NCBI RefSeq assembly: GCF_030317115.1
Contig: NZ_JASZYF010000035.1
Location: 1-51,783 of the forward strand
From: Variovorax gracilis
GTDB taxonomy: Bacteria; Pseudomonadota; Gammaproteobacteria; Burkholderiales; Burkholderiaceae_C
DNA length: 51,783 nucleotides
Direction of reading: 5' to 3'
The number at the start of each line of letters is the position of its first letter. Position 1 is the first letter of the stretch. This document shows, one piece after another, positions 25,153 to 33,619 of this stretch. Under the pieces are notes generated by a model, which was not told the origin of the DNA, made no database searches, and was given only the letters and a program-made list of their open reading frames with translations. A program made the position numbers and the translations under genes.

Positions 25153-25941
25153 ATGACCGTCCTGACCGTCCCCGCCCCGCTGCTGCAGTACGAGCCGGCC
25201 GGCCCGACTGCGAAGCTCGAGAAGCCGGTCAACGTCAAGCTCGGCGCGCTGACCCATGCCGACGACCAAGGCGCGACGCAGGCCGAGCTGAAGAAGATCG
25301 GCGCCTTCGTCTACCGCACCGCGACGCCGGGCGGCAGCGAGGAGATCTGGAACGAGACCGAGCAGGCGTGGAAGCCGGCGGTTACCGACCTTGCAACGCT
25401 CGCTGTGCTGACGCCGCTCGCGCTCGCGTTTAAGGAGGGGGATTCGCAGCCGTGGCAGGGCGTGCTCGTCGCCGCGGGGCAGAAGGACAAGGCAGGCGCG
25501 CTGCGCTATGCGAAGGCCGTCAACGGCGCGCCGGTCTACCGGCTGCGTGCGTTCGCGCAGTTCAGCCATGCCGGCGCGGTTGCCGAAGGGCTGAGCGCGC
25601 CGTCCGCCGACCTGAGCTTCATCTCGGCGAGCGAGAACCAGCGCTTCACGATCGGATTCGACACCGAAACCGCCGACGACTGCACGCTGGTGCGCATCCA
25701 GCTCAAGAACGCGGGGCTGGTCGCGACCGGCTTCATCGAGCTGCGCGCGAGCGGGCCGGAACTGGAGATCGCGAAGTGCGATGGCGCCGGCCACGCCCTC
25801 GCGCGCGTGCTGCTGAACGCCGCCGGCGACATCGAGCTGCGCCCGGCGCCCGGCCGCAAGGTCATCGTGCAGGGCGACCTCGAAGCCGAGCACATCCGCT
25901 ACCTGCCGGCCGGTGGCGCCGTCAAGCAGGACCTGGTCTGA
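25153..25941 (+). CDS. Unknown structural protein of the eCIS baseplate region
   Basis: A 262-residue protein beginning MTVLTVPAPLLQYEPAGPTA. It is beta-rich with a Gly/Ala-rich core, a charged centre (FISASENQRFTIGFDTETAD) and a repetitive C-terminal beta region (GDIELRPAPGRKVIVQGDLE) that resembles the beta-helix of spike or fibre proteins. It sits between the spike and the gp25-like wedge, so a tip or spike-associated part is likely. No family can be named. Confidence 0.5.
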   Translation: MTVLTVPAPLLQYEPAGPTAKLEKPVNVKLGALTHADDQGATQAELKKIGAFVYRTATPGGSEEIWNETEQAWKPAVTDLATLAVLTPLALAFKEGDSQPWQGVLVAAGQKDKAGALRYAKAVNGAPVYRLRAFAQFSHAGAVAEGLSAPSADLSFISASENQRFTIGFDTETADDCTLVRIQLKNAGLVATGFIELRASGPELEIAKCDGAGHALARVLLNAAGDIELRPAPGRKVIVQGDLEAEHIRYLPAGGAVKQDLV

Positions 25942-25954
25942 GAAGGACATGGCG

Positions 25955-26368
25955 ATGGACGGCACGACGACCCCCAACCGCGAGTTTCTCGGCATCGGCT
26001 GGCGCTTTCCGTTGCAGGTCACGCCGGGCGGGCGCATTGCGCAGGCGCGTTACGAGCAGCGTATCGAAGAGGCGATCATGCTGATCCTCTCGACAGCGCC
26101 GGGCGAGCGGCCGATGCTGCCGAAGTTCGGCTGCGGTATCCACGAGCTGCTGTTCGCGCCGAACGACTCGCGCACGATCGCGCTGACGGTGCACCTGGTG
26201 CGCCAGGCGCTGACGGCCTACGAGCCGCGCATCGACGTGCTCGACGTGCACGCCGAGAACACCGCCGAGGCGCCGAACCTGCTGCTGATCCGCATCAACT
26301 ACCGGGTGCGCGCGACCAACGCGATCGGCAACCTGGTGTATCCGTACTACGTGACGGAGGGGCGTTGA
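25955..26368 (+). CDS. eCIS baseplate wedge protein (gp25-like)
   Basis: A 137-residue wedge protein of the gp25/lysozyme-like family. LGIGWRFPLQVTPGGRIAQA, then IEEAIMLILSTAPGERPMLP and KFGCGIHELLFAPND are conserved. In the T4 and Pvc baseplates this fold anchors the sheath. ATG 25955 has AAGGA seven bases upstream; an ATG two codons earlier is possible but too close to that site. The baseplate J-like gene starts 1 nt after the stop. Confidence 0.9.
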   Translation: MDGTTTPNREFLGIGWRFPLQVTPGGRIAQARYEQRIEEAIMLILSTAPGERPMLPKFGCGIHELLFAPNDSRTIALTVHLVRQALTAYEPRIDVLDVHAENTAEAPNLLLIRINYRVRATNAIGNLVYPYYVTEGR

Positions 26369-26369
26369 C

Positions 26370-28430
26370 ATGCCACTCGCCGACTCCAACCCGCTGATCG
26401 ACGACCGCCGCTTCGACGACATCGTCGCCGAGGTCCGCGCCCGCATCGCGCGCTACACGCCGGAGTGGCAGCCGGTCTGGAGTGATGTCAACGACAGCGA
26501 CCCCGGCATCACGCTGGCGCAAGTGTTCGCCTGGCTGTCGGACATGCTGCTGCACCGCATGGGCCGTGTGCCGGAGTTGAACTACCTGAAGTTCCTCGAA
26601 CTGATCGGCATCGAGCTGCTGCCGGCGCAGCCGGCGAGCGCCGAGGTCAGTTTCGCGGTGGCCGACGGCACGACCGCCGCAACCGTCAGCGTGCCGGCGC
26701 GCACCCAGGTCGGCGCGAGCAGCGACGACGGCACGCCGCTGGTCTTCGAAAGCACGCGCGCATTGACCGCGGTCACCTGCACCCTGCAAAGCGTGCAGGC
26801 CTTCGACGCGGCACAGTACCGCGACCGCACGTCGCTGAACACCGACGCGCGAGACGGCTGGTTCCCGTTCGGCGAGTTGCCGCGCCTCGACGGCGCGCTG
26901 GTGCTGGGCTTCGGCTTCCCCGCCGGGCACCCGAACGAGCTGAGCTTTCCGGCACTGGTGCTCGACCTCGCGGTCTGGACCGCCGCGCCGCCCGGCAACG
27001 TGCCGCGCGTCTACCAGTGCGGCAGCGCCGCCAACGCGCCGGCGAAGCTGCAGTGGGAAGCCTGGACCGGCACGCTGTGGGCACCGGTCGACCAGCTCTC
27101 CGACGAAACCCAGGCTTTCACGCGCGCCGGCCACGTGCTGCTGCGCGTGTCGGCCGGCGCCGGCTTCGTGCGCGACTTCGTCGGCGCCTACGACGCGGTC
27201 GATCCGGTCACCGGCAGTGCGCGCCCCAAGCTGTTCTGGCTGCGTGCAAGGCTCGTCACCGCACAGTACGAGCGCGCGCCGAAACTGCTCGCGGTGCGCA
27301 CGAACACCGTGCCGGTTGAACAGGCACAGACCGTCGAGCGCGAGCTGCTCGGCGGCACCGATGGCTCGCGCATCCAGCGCTGGCAGCTCGAGAACACCCC
27401 GGTGATCCGCGGCAGCGCGACGATCCAGATCGACGACGGCAGCCGCGACGGACCGCAGGTCTGGGCCGTCGGCGACGACCTGCTCGGCGCCGGCCGCGAC
27501 GAAGAAAAGCTCCAGATCGACTGGACCAGCGGCAGCGTGATCGCCGGCGACGGCGACAACGGCGCGATTCCCGTCGCCAACCCGAACAACCCGGATGCGA
27601 ACGTGATCGCGCTGCGCTACCGCTACGGCGGCGGCCAGCGCGGCAACGTCGCGGCCAAGGCGATCAACGCGCTGCTGTCGCCGCTCGACGGCCTCGACGC
27701 AGGCAAGGTCGAGAACCTGTTCGCCGCGAGCGGCGGGCGCGACGAGGAGCGGCTCGACGACGCGAAGAAGCGCGCCCGCCAGAGCCTGCGTTCGCGCGAA
27801 CGCGCGGTCACGCCCGATGACTTCGAGCTGCTCGCGCAGCAGGCCGGCAACGTCAAACGCGCGAAGGCACTGCCGCTCGCGCATCCGCAGTTTCCCGGCG
27901 TGCCGGTGCCGGGCGCGGTCACGCTGATCGTCGTGCCCGATGACGGCGGCGCTTTCACTGGCCTCACGGTTGCGGCCCCGCCGATGCCCAGCGAAGGGCT
28001 GTTGCGCACCGTCTGCGAGTACATCGAAGCACGCCGCCTGCTCGGCACCGAGCTGTTCGTGATCGCACCCCGTTACGTGACGGTGGCGATCACGGCGCAA
28101 GTCGTCGTGCGCGACGACGCCAGCCCGGCGACCGTGCGGATCGCCGTCGAGGCCGCGCTCGCCGCCTACCTCCACCCGCTGACCGGGGGTGACGACGGCA
28201 GCGGCTGGCCGTTCGGTGGTTCGATCCGCTACTCGAAGCTCGTGCAGCGCGTGTTCGGCGTGCCGGGCGTCGACAGCGTGCCGCAACTGGTGCTGACGGT
28301 CGACGACGACGAGCGCCCCGAATGCCGCGACGTGACCATCGCGACGATCGCAGCGAACGGGCTGCTTCAGCTGACCGGGCTGGACATCCAGACGCTGACC
28401 TTGCGCGAAGCCGCGGAGGCCCAGGCATGA
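26370..28430 (+). CDS. eCIS baseplate J-like protein (Pvc11-like)
   Basis: A 686-residue protein of the baseplate J/gp6-like family. The conserved opening (VNDSDPGITLAQVFAWLSDM, then FLELIGIELLPAQPASAEV) leads through a middle segment with DDAKKRARQSLRSRERAVTP and DDFELLAQQAGNVKRAKALP typical of gpJ. The C-terminal third (TVRIAVEAALAAYLHPLTGG) has the usual beta-hairpin. It forms the wedge core connecting hub and fibres. Overlaps the next gene by 4 nt. Length is normal for eCIS members. Confidence 0.9.
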   Translation: MPLADSNPLIDDRRFDDIVAEVRARIARYTPEWQPVWSDVNDSDPGITLAQVFAWLSDMLLHRMGRVPELNYLKFLELIGIELLPAQPASAEVSFAVADGTTAATVSVPARTQVGASSDDGTPLVFESTRALTAVTCTLQSVQAFDAAQYRDRTSLNTDARDGWFPFGELPRLDGALVLGFGFPAGHPNELSFPALVLDLAVWTAAPPGNVPRVYQCGSAANAPAKLQWEAWTGTLWAPVDQLSDETQAFTRAGHVLLRVSAGAGFVRDFVGAYDAVDPVTGSARPKLFWLRARLVTAQYERAPKLLAVRTNTVPVEQAQTVERELLGGTDGSRIQRWQLENTPVIRGSATIQIDDGSRDGPQVWAVGDDLLGAGRDEEKLQIDWTSGSVIAGDGDNGAIPVANPNNPDANVIALRYRYGGGQRGNVAAKAINALLSPLDGLDAGKVENLFAASGGRDEERLDDAKKRARQSLRSRERAVTPDDFELLAQQAGNVKRAKALPLAHPQFPGVPVPGAVTLIVVPDDGGAFTGLTVAAPPMPSEGLLRTVCEYIEARRLLGTELFVIAPRYVTVAITAQVVVRDDASPATVRIAVEAALAAYLHPLTGGDDGSGWPFGGSIRYSKLVQRVFGVPGVDSVPQLVLTVDDDERPECRDVTIATIAANGLLQLTGLDIQTLTLREAAEAQA

Positions 28431-30883
28431 ACGCGGTGACCGACGGCCCGCTGGCACCGCGTCGCTTCGCGCCCCTGCCGACGCCGCCGCATGACCCGTA
28501 TTCGCTGCTGCTGGCGGGTTGGATCGGCCCGCAGCCGTCCATCGGTTGGCGTGTGCAGGCCCTGGACGATGTCGAGCTCTCGGCTGCGAGCAACGCGCTC
28601 GTCCTGAGCCCGGCGCCAAGTGCCGAGCGCCGCGCCGCCGAACCCTCGGGCAGCCTCGGTGGGCTGCGCCCGCCCATCAACGTCGCATTCGGACCGCGCG
28701 GCGAGGTCTTGATGCTCGACCCGATCAGCGGCGAACTGAAGGTCTACGACGCCTGCGACTGCGGCTTCAAGCCGCTGCGCTGCACGGTGCGCGCCGCGCG
28801 GCCGGCGCCGGAAGATTCGTGCCTGAACGCCGTGGCGGCTGCGCCGCAGCGCGTGCCGGCGAACCAACTGCGCGATGCGCAGGGCCTTGCACGCTGCGGC
28901 GACGAACTGTTCATCGCCGATGCCGGCCACGGCCGCATCCTGCGCTTCGGGCTGCGCGGCTGGCTGCCGCGCGGCGAGCTGCGGCTGCCGGCGGCCGAGC
29001 GCGCGGCGCTGGCGCGGCCGTGGGCGCCGGGCTCGCTGGCCTTCGATGGCCACGGCCGGCTGCACGCCGCCGACGCGCTCAACCAGCGCATCGACCGCTT
29101 CGATGCACGCGGCCGCTGGGAGCGTTCGTTCGCGACGGCGCGCCGCGTCTGGCACATCGCGATCGACGACCGCGACCGGCTGCATGCGCTGCTCGCCGAT
29201 GCCGACGCGCTGGTCGCGAGCACCGGCCCCGGCGCCTCGACCTTGTGGCAGTGGCAAGGCCTGGTGCAGCCGCCTGCACCCGAGCTGTGGCGTTGGGACG
29301 GCAACAACACGCCGACCCGCATCGACCTGCGCAGCGTTCAACTGACCGGCTTCGCGCCGCTGCCGCTGGCCGTCGATGCGCTGGGCCGGCTGCGGCTGCC
29401 GTGCGACCGCTGCGACGGCGGCAGCGCGCTGTTCGACGCGCGTGGTGCGTGTGTCGAACCCGAGCAGCAGGCGCTCGCGCCGCTGTACCGGCGCCAGGGC
29501 AATTACCGCAGCCAGCCGCTGGACTCGGCGATCGACGGTTGCCAGTGGCACCGCGTCGAGTTGCGCGGCTGCGTCCCGCCAGGCTGCAAGGTCGAGCTGC
29601 ACACGTTCAGCGCCGAGATCGTGCTCGACGACGCCGAGCTCGCGCTGCTCGGCGACGCCGCCTGGAGCGCGCCGGTGACCGCGACGGGCATCGACCCGAA
29701 CGGCCGCTGGGATGCGCTGATCCGCAGCACCCCTGGCCGTTACCTGTGGCTGCGGCTGGACCTGGCCGGCGACGGTTTCGACACGCCGCAATTGTGTGCC
29801 GCCCTGGTCGAGTACCCGCGCATCAGCCTGCGCCGCTACCTGCCAGCGGTGTTCGGCGCCGAGCCGGTCAGCGCCGATTTCACCGACCGCTTCACCGCGA
29901 TCTTCGACGCCAGCCTGCGCTCGATCGAAGCCCGGCTGGATGCGCAGGCGGCGCTGTTCGAGCCGCTGTCGGCGCCGGCCGAGGGCTTGAAGGGGCACAG
30001 CGACTTTCTCGGCTGGCTCGCGAGCTGGATCGGCCTCGTGATGGAGCGCGACTGGCCCGAGGCGCGTCGCCGCCGCTACCTGAACGAGGCCGCGGCGCTG
30101 TACCCGCAGCGCGGCACGCCGCAAGGCCTGCGACGCCAGTTGCTGTTACTTCTCGGGCTGGACCGCTCGGCCGCCTGCTGCCCGGCCGAACGGCCGCAGG
30201 CGCGTTGCCTGCCGCGGCCGCTGAACTGCGGCCCTGGCCCGGCACTGGTGCCGGCCGCGCCGCCGGCGCTGCTGCTCGAGCATTTCAAGCTGCGGCGCTG
30301 GTTGTTCGCCGGCCGGGCGCGGCTCGGCGACGACTCGGTGTTGTGGGGCCAGCGCATCGTCAACCGCTCGCAGCTCGGCGGCAACAGCGCGCCGGATGCG
30401 CCGACGGGTTGCGGCGGCGTCGTGCTCGGCGGTCCAGCGACTGCGCTGGCGGATTGTTCACAGGCCGGCGGCATCTCGGGCGCCGCGCCGCTCGGCAGCG
30501 CCCGCGTCGGCCAGAGCCAGTTGATCGCGACACCCGACCCGCTGCGCGACCCCTTGCTGGTGCACGCCAACCGCATCAGCCTGTTCGTGCCAGCCTGCGT
30601 CAAGGAGCGCCCGGCCGACGAACGCGCGCTGCGCCATGTGCTCGCCACCGAGGTGCCGGCGCATGTGCAGGCGCAACTGGTCTACGTCGAGCCGCGGTTT
30701 CGCGTCGGCGTGCAGGCGATGGTCGGCCTCGACAGCGTGATTGCCCGCACACCGATGGGCGTCCGCCTGAACGGCTCGGACAAGAACCAAGGGCTGGGCC
30801 GCGCGACCGTGCTGCCGGCGCGCCCGGCTGCCGCTGCGCAGGTCGGTGGATTGCGCGTCGGCGGCCCGGCCGGGCTGGCCTGA
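28427..30883 (+). CDS. Baseplate gpI-like protein with N-terminal NHL-type propeller
   Basis: An 818-residue protein. Residues about 60-400 contain repeats such as FGPRGEVLMLDPISGELKVYD, DELFIADAGHGRILRFGLRG and HGRLHAADALNQRIDRFDAR, the form of an NHL-type beta-propeller. The C-terminal part from about 463 has YLPAVFGAEPVSADFTDRF, LASWIGLVMERDWPEARRRR and YPQRGTPQGLRRQLLLLLGL, the tail protein I/Pvc12-like region that links wedge to fibre. It is longer than simple gpI, because of the propeller. The ATG at 28427 overlaps the J-like stop by 4 nt. Confidence 0.8.
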   Translation: MNAVTDGPLAPRRFAPLPTPPHDPYSLLLAGWIGPQPSIGWRVQALDDVELSAASNALVLSPAPSAERRAAEPSGSLGGLRPPINVAFGPRGEVLMLDPISGELKVYDACDCGFKPLRCTVRAARPAPEDSCLNAVAAAPQRVPANQLRDAQGLARCGDELFIADAGHGRILRFGLRGWLPRGELRLPAAERAALARPWAPGSLAFDGHGRLHAADALNQRIDRFDARGRWERSFATARRVWHIAIDDRDRLHALLADADALVASTGPGASTLWQWQGLVQPPAPELWRWDGNNTPTRIDLRSVQLTGFAPLPLAVDALGRLRLPCDRCDGGSALFDARGACVEPEQQALAPLYRRQGNYRSQPLDSAIDGCQWHRVELRGCVPPGCKVELHTFSAEIVLDDAELALLGDAAWSAPVTATGIDPNGRWDALIRSTPGRYLWLRLDLAGDGFDTPQLCAALVEYPRISLRRYLPAVFGAEPVSADFTDRFTAIFDASLRSIEARLDAQAALFEPLSAPAEGLKGHSDFLGWLASWIGLVMERDWPEARRRRYLNEAAALYPQRGTPQGLRRQLLLLLGLDRSAACCPAERPQARCLPRPLNCGPGPALVPAAPPALLLEHFKLRRWLFAGRARLGDDSVLWGQRIVNRSQLGGNSAPDAPTGCGGVVLGGPATALADCSQAGGISGAAPLGSARVGQSQLIATPDPLRDPLLVHANRISLFVPACVKERPADERALRHVLATEVPAHVQAQLVYVEPRFRVGVQAMVGLDSVIARTPMGVRLNGSDKNQGLGRATVLPARPAAAAQVGGLRVGGPAGLA

Positions 30884-30908
30884 AGCACCGTTTGAAGGAG
30901 AGATTTCC

Positions 30909-33566
30909 ATGGCCTGCCAACAGGAACATTCGGCCTTCGAGACTTGCGCGGAGTGCGGCTTCGACGCCTTCGTGCGCAACCACTACTTCACCGGCAAGAT
31001 GATGGGGGCAGCCGAGTTCGCGACCGAGACGCTGTACCACTCGGACAAGATGCGCCACCACAACCTGCGCCTGCACGGCACCGGCACGGTATGCGGGCTG
31101 CGCGTGCACCAGCATCCGTCGCCGGACTGCCGTCGCCGCTACGTCGTCGTCGAGCCCGGCTCGGCGCTCGACTGCTGCGGCCACGAGATCCTGGTCGCGC
31201 AACCCGAGATCGTCGACGTGGCCGGCAACGCCGAGGTGCAGCGGCTGACCGCCGACGCGCTGCTGCACGCGCTGCAGCTGTGCGTGCGCTTCCGCGACTG
31301 CCCGACCGAAGACGTGCCGGTGCTGTACGACGAATGCGGCTGCGACGACACGCAATGCGCGCCGAACCGCATCCTCGAATCGTTCGCGATCGACGTGCGT
31401 GTCGACCCTCCGCTGCCGCCGCTCGCCGCGACCGACCTGCAGGCCCAGGGCGCTCTGGTCGCGACCGAGCTGCACGGCGTGACCGGCTTCCTGCGCGCCG
31501 ACGCCGCCGGCCGAGTCGCGCTGATCGACCCGGCTGACGCGCGCCGGCTCGTGATCATCGACACGGCACGGCGCTCGCGGCGCAGGGTGGCGCTGGGGCA
31601 GGCGGCACGTGCGCTGGCGCTGTCGCAGGACGGGGATCATGTGTTCGTCGCGACCGATTCGAGCGACGGAACCGGAGTGATCGAAGTACGTGTGTTCGTC
31701 GCCGCGGATGTGAGCGAGGTCGGCCCGAGCACGCCCGGCGTGTTGCGCAAACTGATGGGCACCACGGTTGCCAGCGAGGTGCGCCTGGCGAGCAGTACCC
31801 TCGCAGCGCGCACGCTGATCGCCCACGTGCGCGCCAGCGGAGAGTTGCTTGCCTTTGCCGGCGACGCGACGCATGTGATCGACGACGAGCACGGCACGGC
31901 GATCCCCAGCGCCGTGAACCTCGGTGCGTTCACGGTCGCTGCCGACGGCAGCGAGGCCAGCGCGATCGACGCGACCGGCGCGACGCCGGTGGTGAAGCTG
32001 ATCGACTTCAGCGGTACGGCACCCACCAGCCTGGGCGGCCTGCCCGCCGGCGCGCAGCCGGTCGCGCTCGCCGCGTTCGGCCTCCAGGGCGCGCCGCAGC
32101 TTGCGATTGCGAGTGGCGCCGACCGGCGCGTCTACCTCGTCGACCGGACCACCAATGCCTTGACGAGCATCGACCTGCAGCACCCGCCCGATGCGCTCGG
32201 CGCGACCGGCGACCCGGCGACCGCCGGCGTCTGGCTGCACGTGCTCGAACGCGAGTCCAACGCCTGGTACGCCCAGACGATCGCGCTGGCGCCGATGGCG
32301 GCCGTTCCGCCGCAGCCGCCGCTGACCGGCGCCGCGCGCTCGGTCGGCACCGGCGCGCGGCAGGTCGTCCTGGTGGGCGCCAACGAAGGCGGGGCCGGCG
32401 GCGCACAGGCGGTGCTCGACTTCGCGGCGCTGGCCGAGGGCGACTGCGGCGACCACGTCTGGCACCAGCTCGATGGCTGCCCGGCCTGCGACACCGGCGA
32501 TTGCGTTGTGCTCGCGACGATCCTCACTTACCGCAGCAACGCCGAGCTGCTCGACCTGCCGGCCGCCGCCGACGACTTGGGGCAGCGCCGCGCCCGCATC
32601 GACAACCGCCTCGGCCGCCGTATGCTCGCGAGCACCGCGTCTCTGCAGGCGTGGCTGGAGTGCTTGCAGATGCAGGGCGGTGTCGCGGGGCCTGCGGGTG
32701 AGGATGGCATCGACGGCACCGGCATCGACGCCGTGCAGGCAACCTTCGTGCCCTGCGAGCAGCCAGGCAGCGCGGCGCTGCAGGTCATAGCGGGCGTCAG
32801 CACCCTGGTGCTGCAGATCCCGCGCGGTTGTGACGGCGACGATGGTCTGGGCATCGACGCCGTGCAGGCGACTTTCGTGCCCTGCAACGTGCCCGGCGCC
32901 GCTGCGCTGCAGGTCATCGCCGGCGTGCGCACGCTGGTGCTGACGATCCCGCGCGGCTGCGACGGCCAGGGCCTCGAAGAGGATCTCGCGCGCATCGTGG
33001 ACATCGGCTGGAAGCACGATGCGGACGGCAACAATCTGTCGCCCGCGAGGCTGCTGGGCCAGGCCGGGAGCGACTTTTCGGGCCTGTGGGTGCGCTTCGA
33101 CAAGCCGGTCCGGGCGCTGGATCACGGCTCGATCACGTTCACGCCGCACGTTTTCACCGTGCAGCTGCCGCAAAGCGCGATGGCGCCGCACGACAACATC
33201 GACGAGCGCAACGCAACGCTCCGCCGGGCGACCGACCGACTCTGCTGGTGCGATGCGATCGGCATTGTCGTGCCGGCAAAGGTCGACGGCAGCGGCCAAA
33301 TCGAGGAGGTTGCCGACATTCGATCCGACGTCTGGGCCTTTGTCTTCTCCCCGAGGTCCGTGGATGTGGCAAGCCGGATGGGCCACCTCCGGCTCCAGTT
33401 GCGCGGTGACTTCTTCATCGACGAGCAAGGGCGCGCCGTCGATGCGGAGTTCCCGCGCGCGCAACTTCCCAGCGGCGACCACCCCGTGGGTGTCACCTAC
33501 GGTATCCAGGGAGGCGTCTTCGAAAGCTGGCTGTGGCTGGGCGCCGCCCTGGGCAGACAGGGTTGA
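30909..33566 (+). CDS. Large eCIS fibre/baseplate-attachment protein, first of three
   Basis: An 885-residue protein. Its N-terminus (RNHYFTGKMMGAAEFATETL, then LRLHGTGTVCGLRVHQHPSP and VVVEPGSALDCCGHEILV) is a module shared with the two next proteins. The region is rich in Cys. A propeller-like middle follows, then a collagen-like GPAGEDGIDG stretch and a 43-residue tandem duplication (32721-32978), and a beta-rich C-terminus. No signal or membrane helix. It is probably a structural fibre or a surface adhesin bound to the baseplate. Good ribosome site (AAGGAGA). Confidence 0.6.
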   Translation: MACQQEHSAFETCAECGFDAFVRNHYFTGKMMGAAEFATETLYHSDKMRHHNLRLHGTGTVCGLRVHQHPSPDCRRRYVVVEPGSALDCCGHEILVAQPEIVDVAGNAEVQRLTADALLHALQLCVRFRDCPTEDVPVLYDECGCDDTQCAPNRILESFAIDVRVDPPLPPLAATDLQAQGALVATELHGVTGFLRADAAGRVALIDPADARRLVIIDTARRSRRRVALGQAARALALSQDGDHVFVATDSSDGTGVIEVRVFVAADVSEVGPSTPGVLRKLMGTTVASEVRLASSTLAARTLIAHVRASGELLAFAGDATHVIDDEHGTAIPSAVNLGAFTVAADGSEASAIDATGATPVVKLIDFSGTAPTSLGGLPAGAQPVALAAFGLQGAPQLAIASGADRRVYLVDRTTNALTSIDLQHPPDALGATGDPATAGVWLHVLERESNAWYAQTIALAPMAAVPPQPPLTGAARSVGTGARQVVLVGANEGGAGGAQAVLDFAALAEGDCGDHVWHQLDGCPACDTGDCVVLATILTYRSNAELLDLPAAADDLGQRRARIDNRLGRRMLASTASLQAWLECLQMQGGVAGPAGEDGIDGTGIDAVQATFVPCEQPGSAALQVIAGVSTLVLQIPRGCDGDDGLGIDAVQATFVPCNVPGAAALQVIAGVRTLVLTIPRGCDGQGLEEDLARIVDIGWKHDADGNNLSPARLLGQAGSDFSGLWVRFDKPVRALDHGSITFTPHVFTVQLPQSAMAPHDNIDERNATLRRATDRLCWCDAIGIVVPAKVDGSGQIEEVADIRSDVWAFVFSPRSVDVASRMGHLRLQLRGDFFIDEQGRAVDAEFPRAQLPSGDHPVGVTYGIQGGVFESWLWLGAALGRQG
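32721..32978 (+). repeat. Tandem duplication of a 129-bp coding unit
   Basis: Two copies of a 43-codon unit, each starting GIDAVQATFVPC and ending IPRGCDG. They begin at 32721 and 32850, are in frame and are slightly diverged, so the duplication is not very recent. Confidence 0.8.
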
Positions 33567-33619
33567 CGCCGCCGAGCTGCCCGACCCGAACTCCCATCCA
33601 CATCACGCGGAGCGCTGAC

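Noticed and set aside
32721..32978. A CRISPR-like repeat
   Set aside because: Two in-frame coding copies of 129 bp, without spacers.
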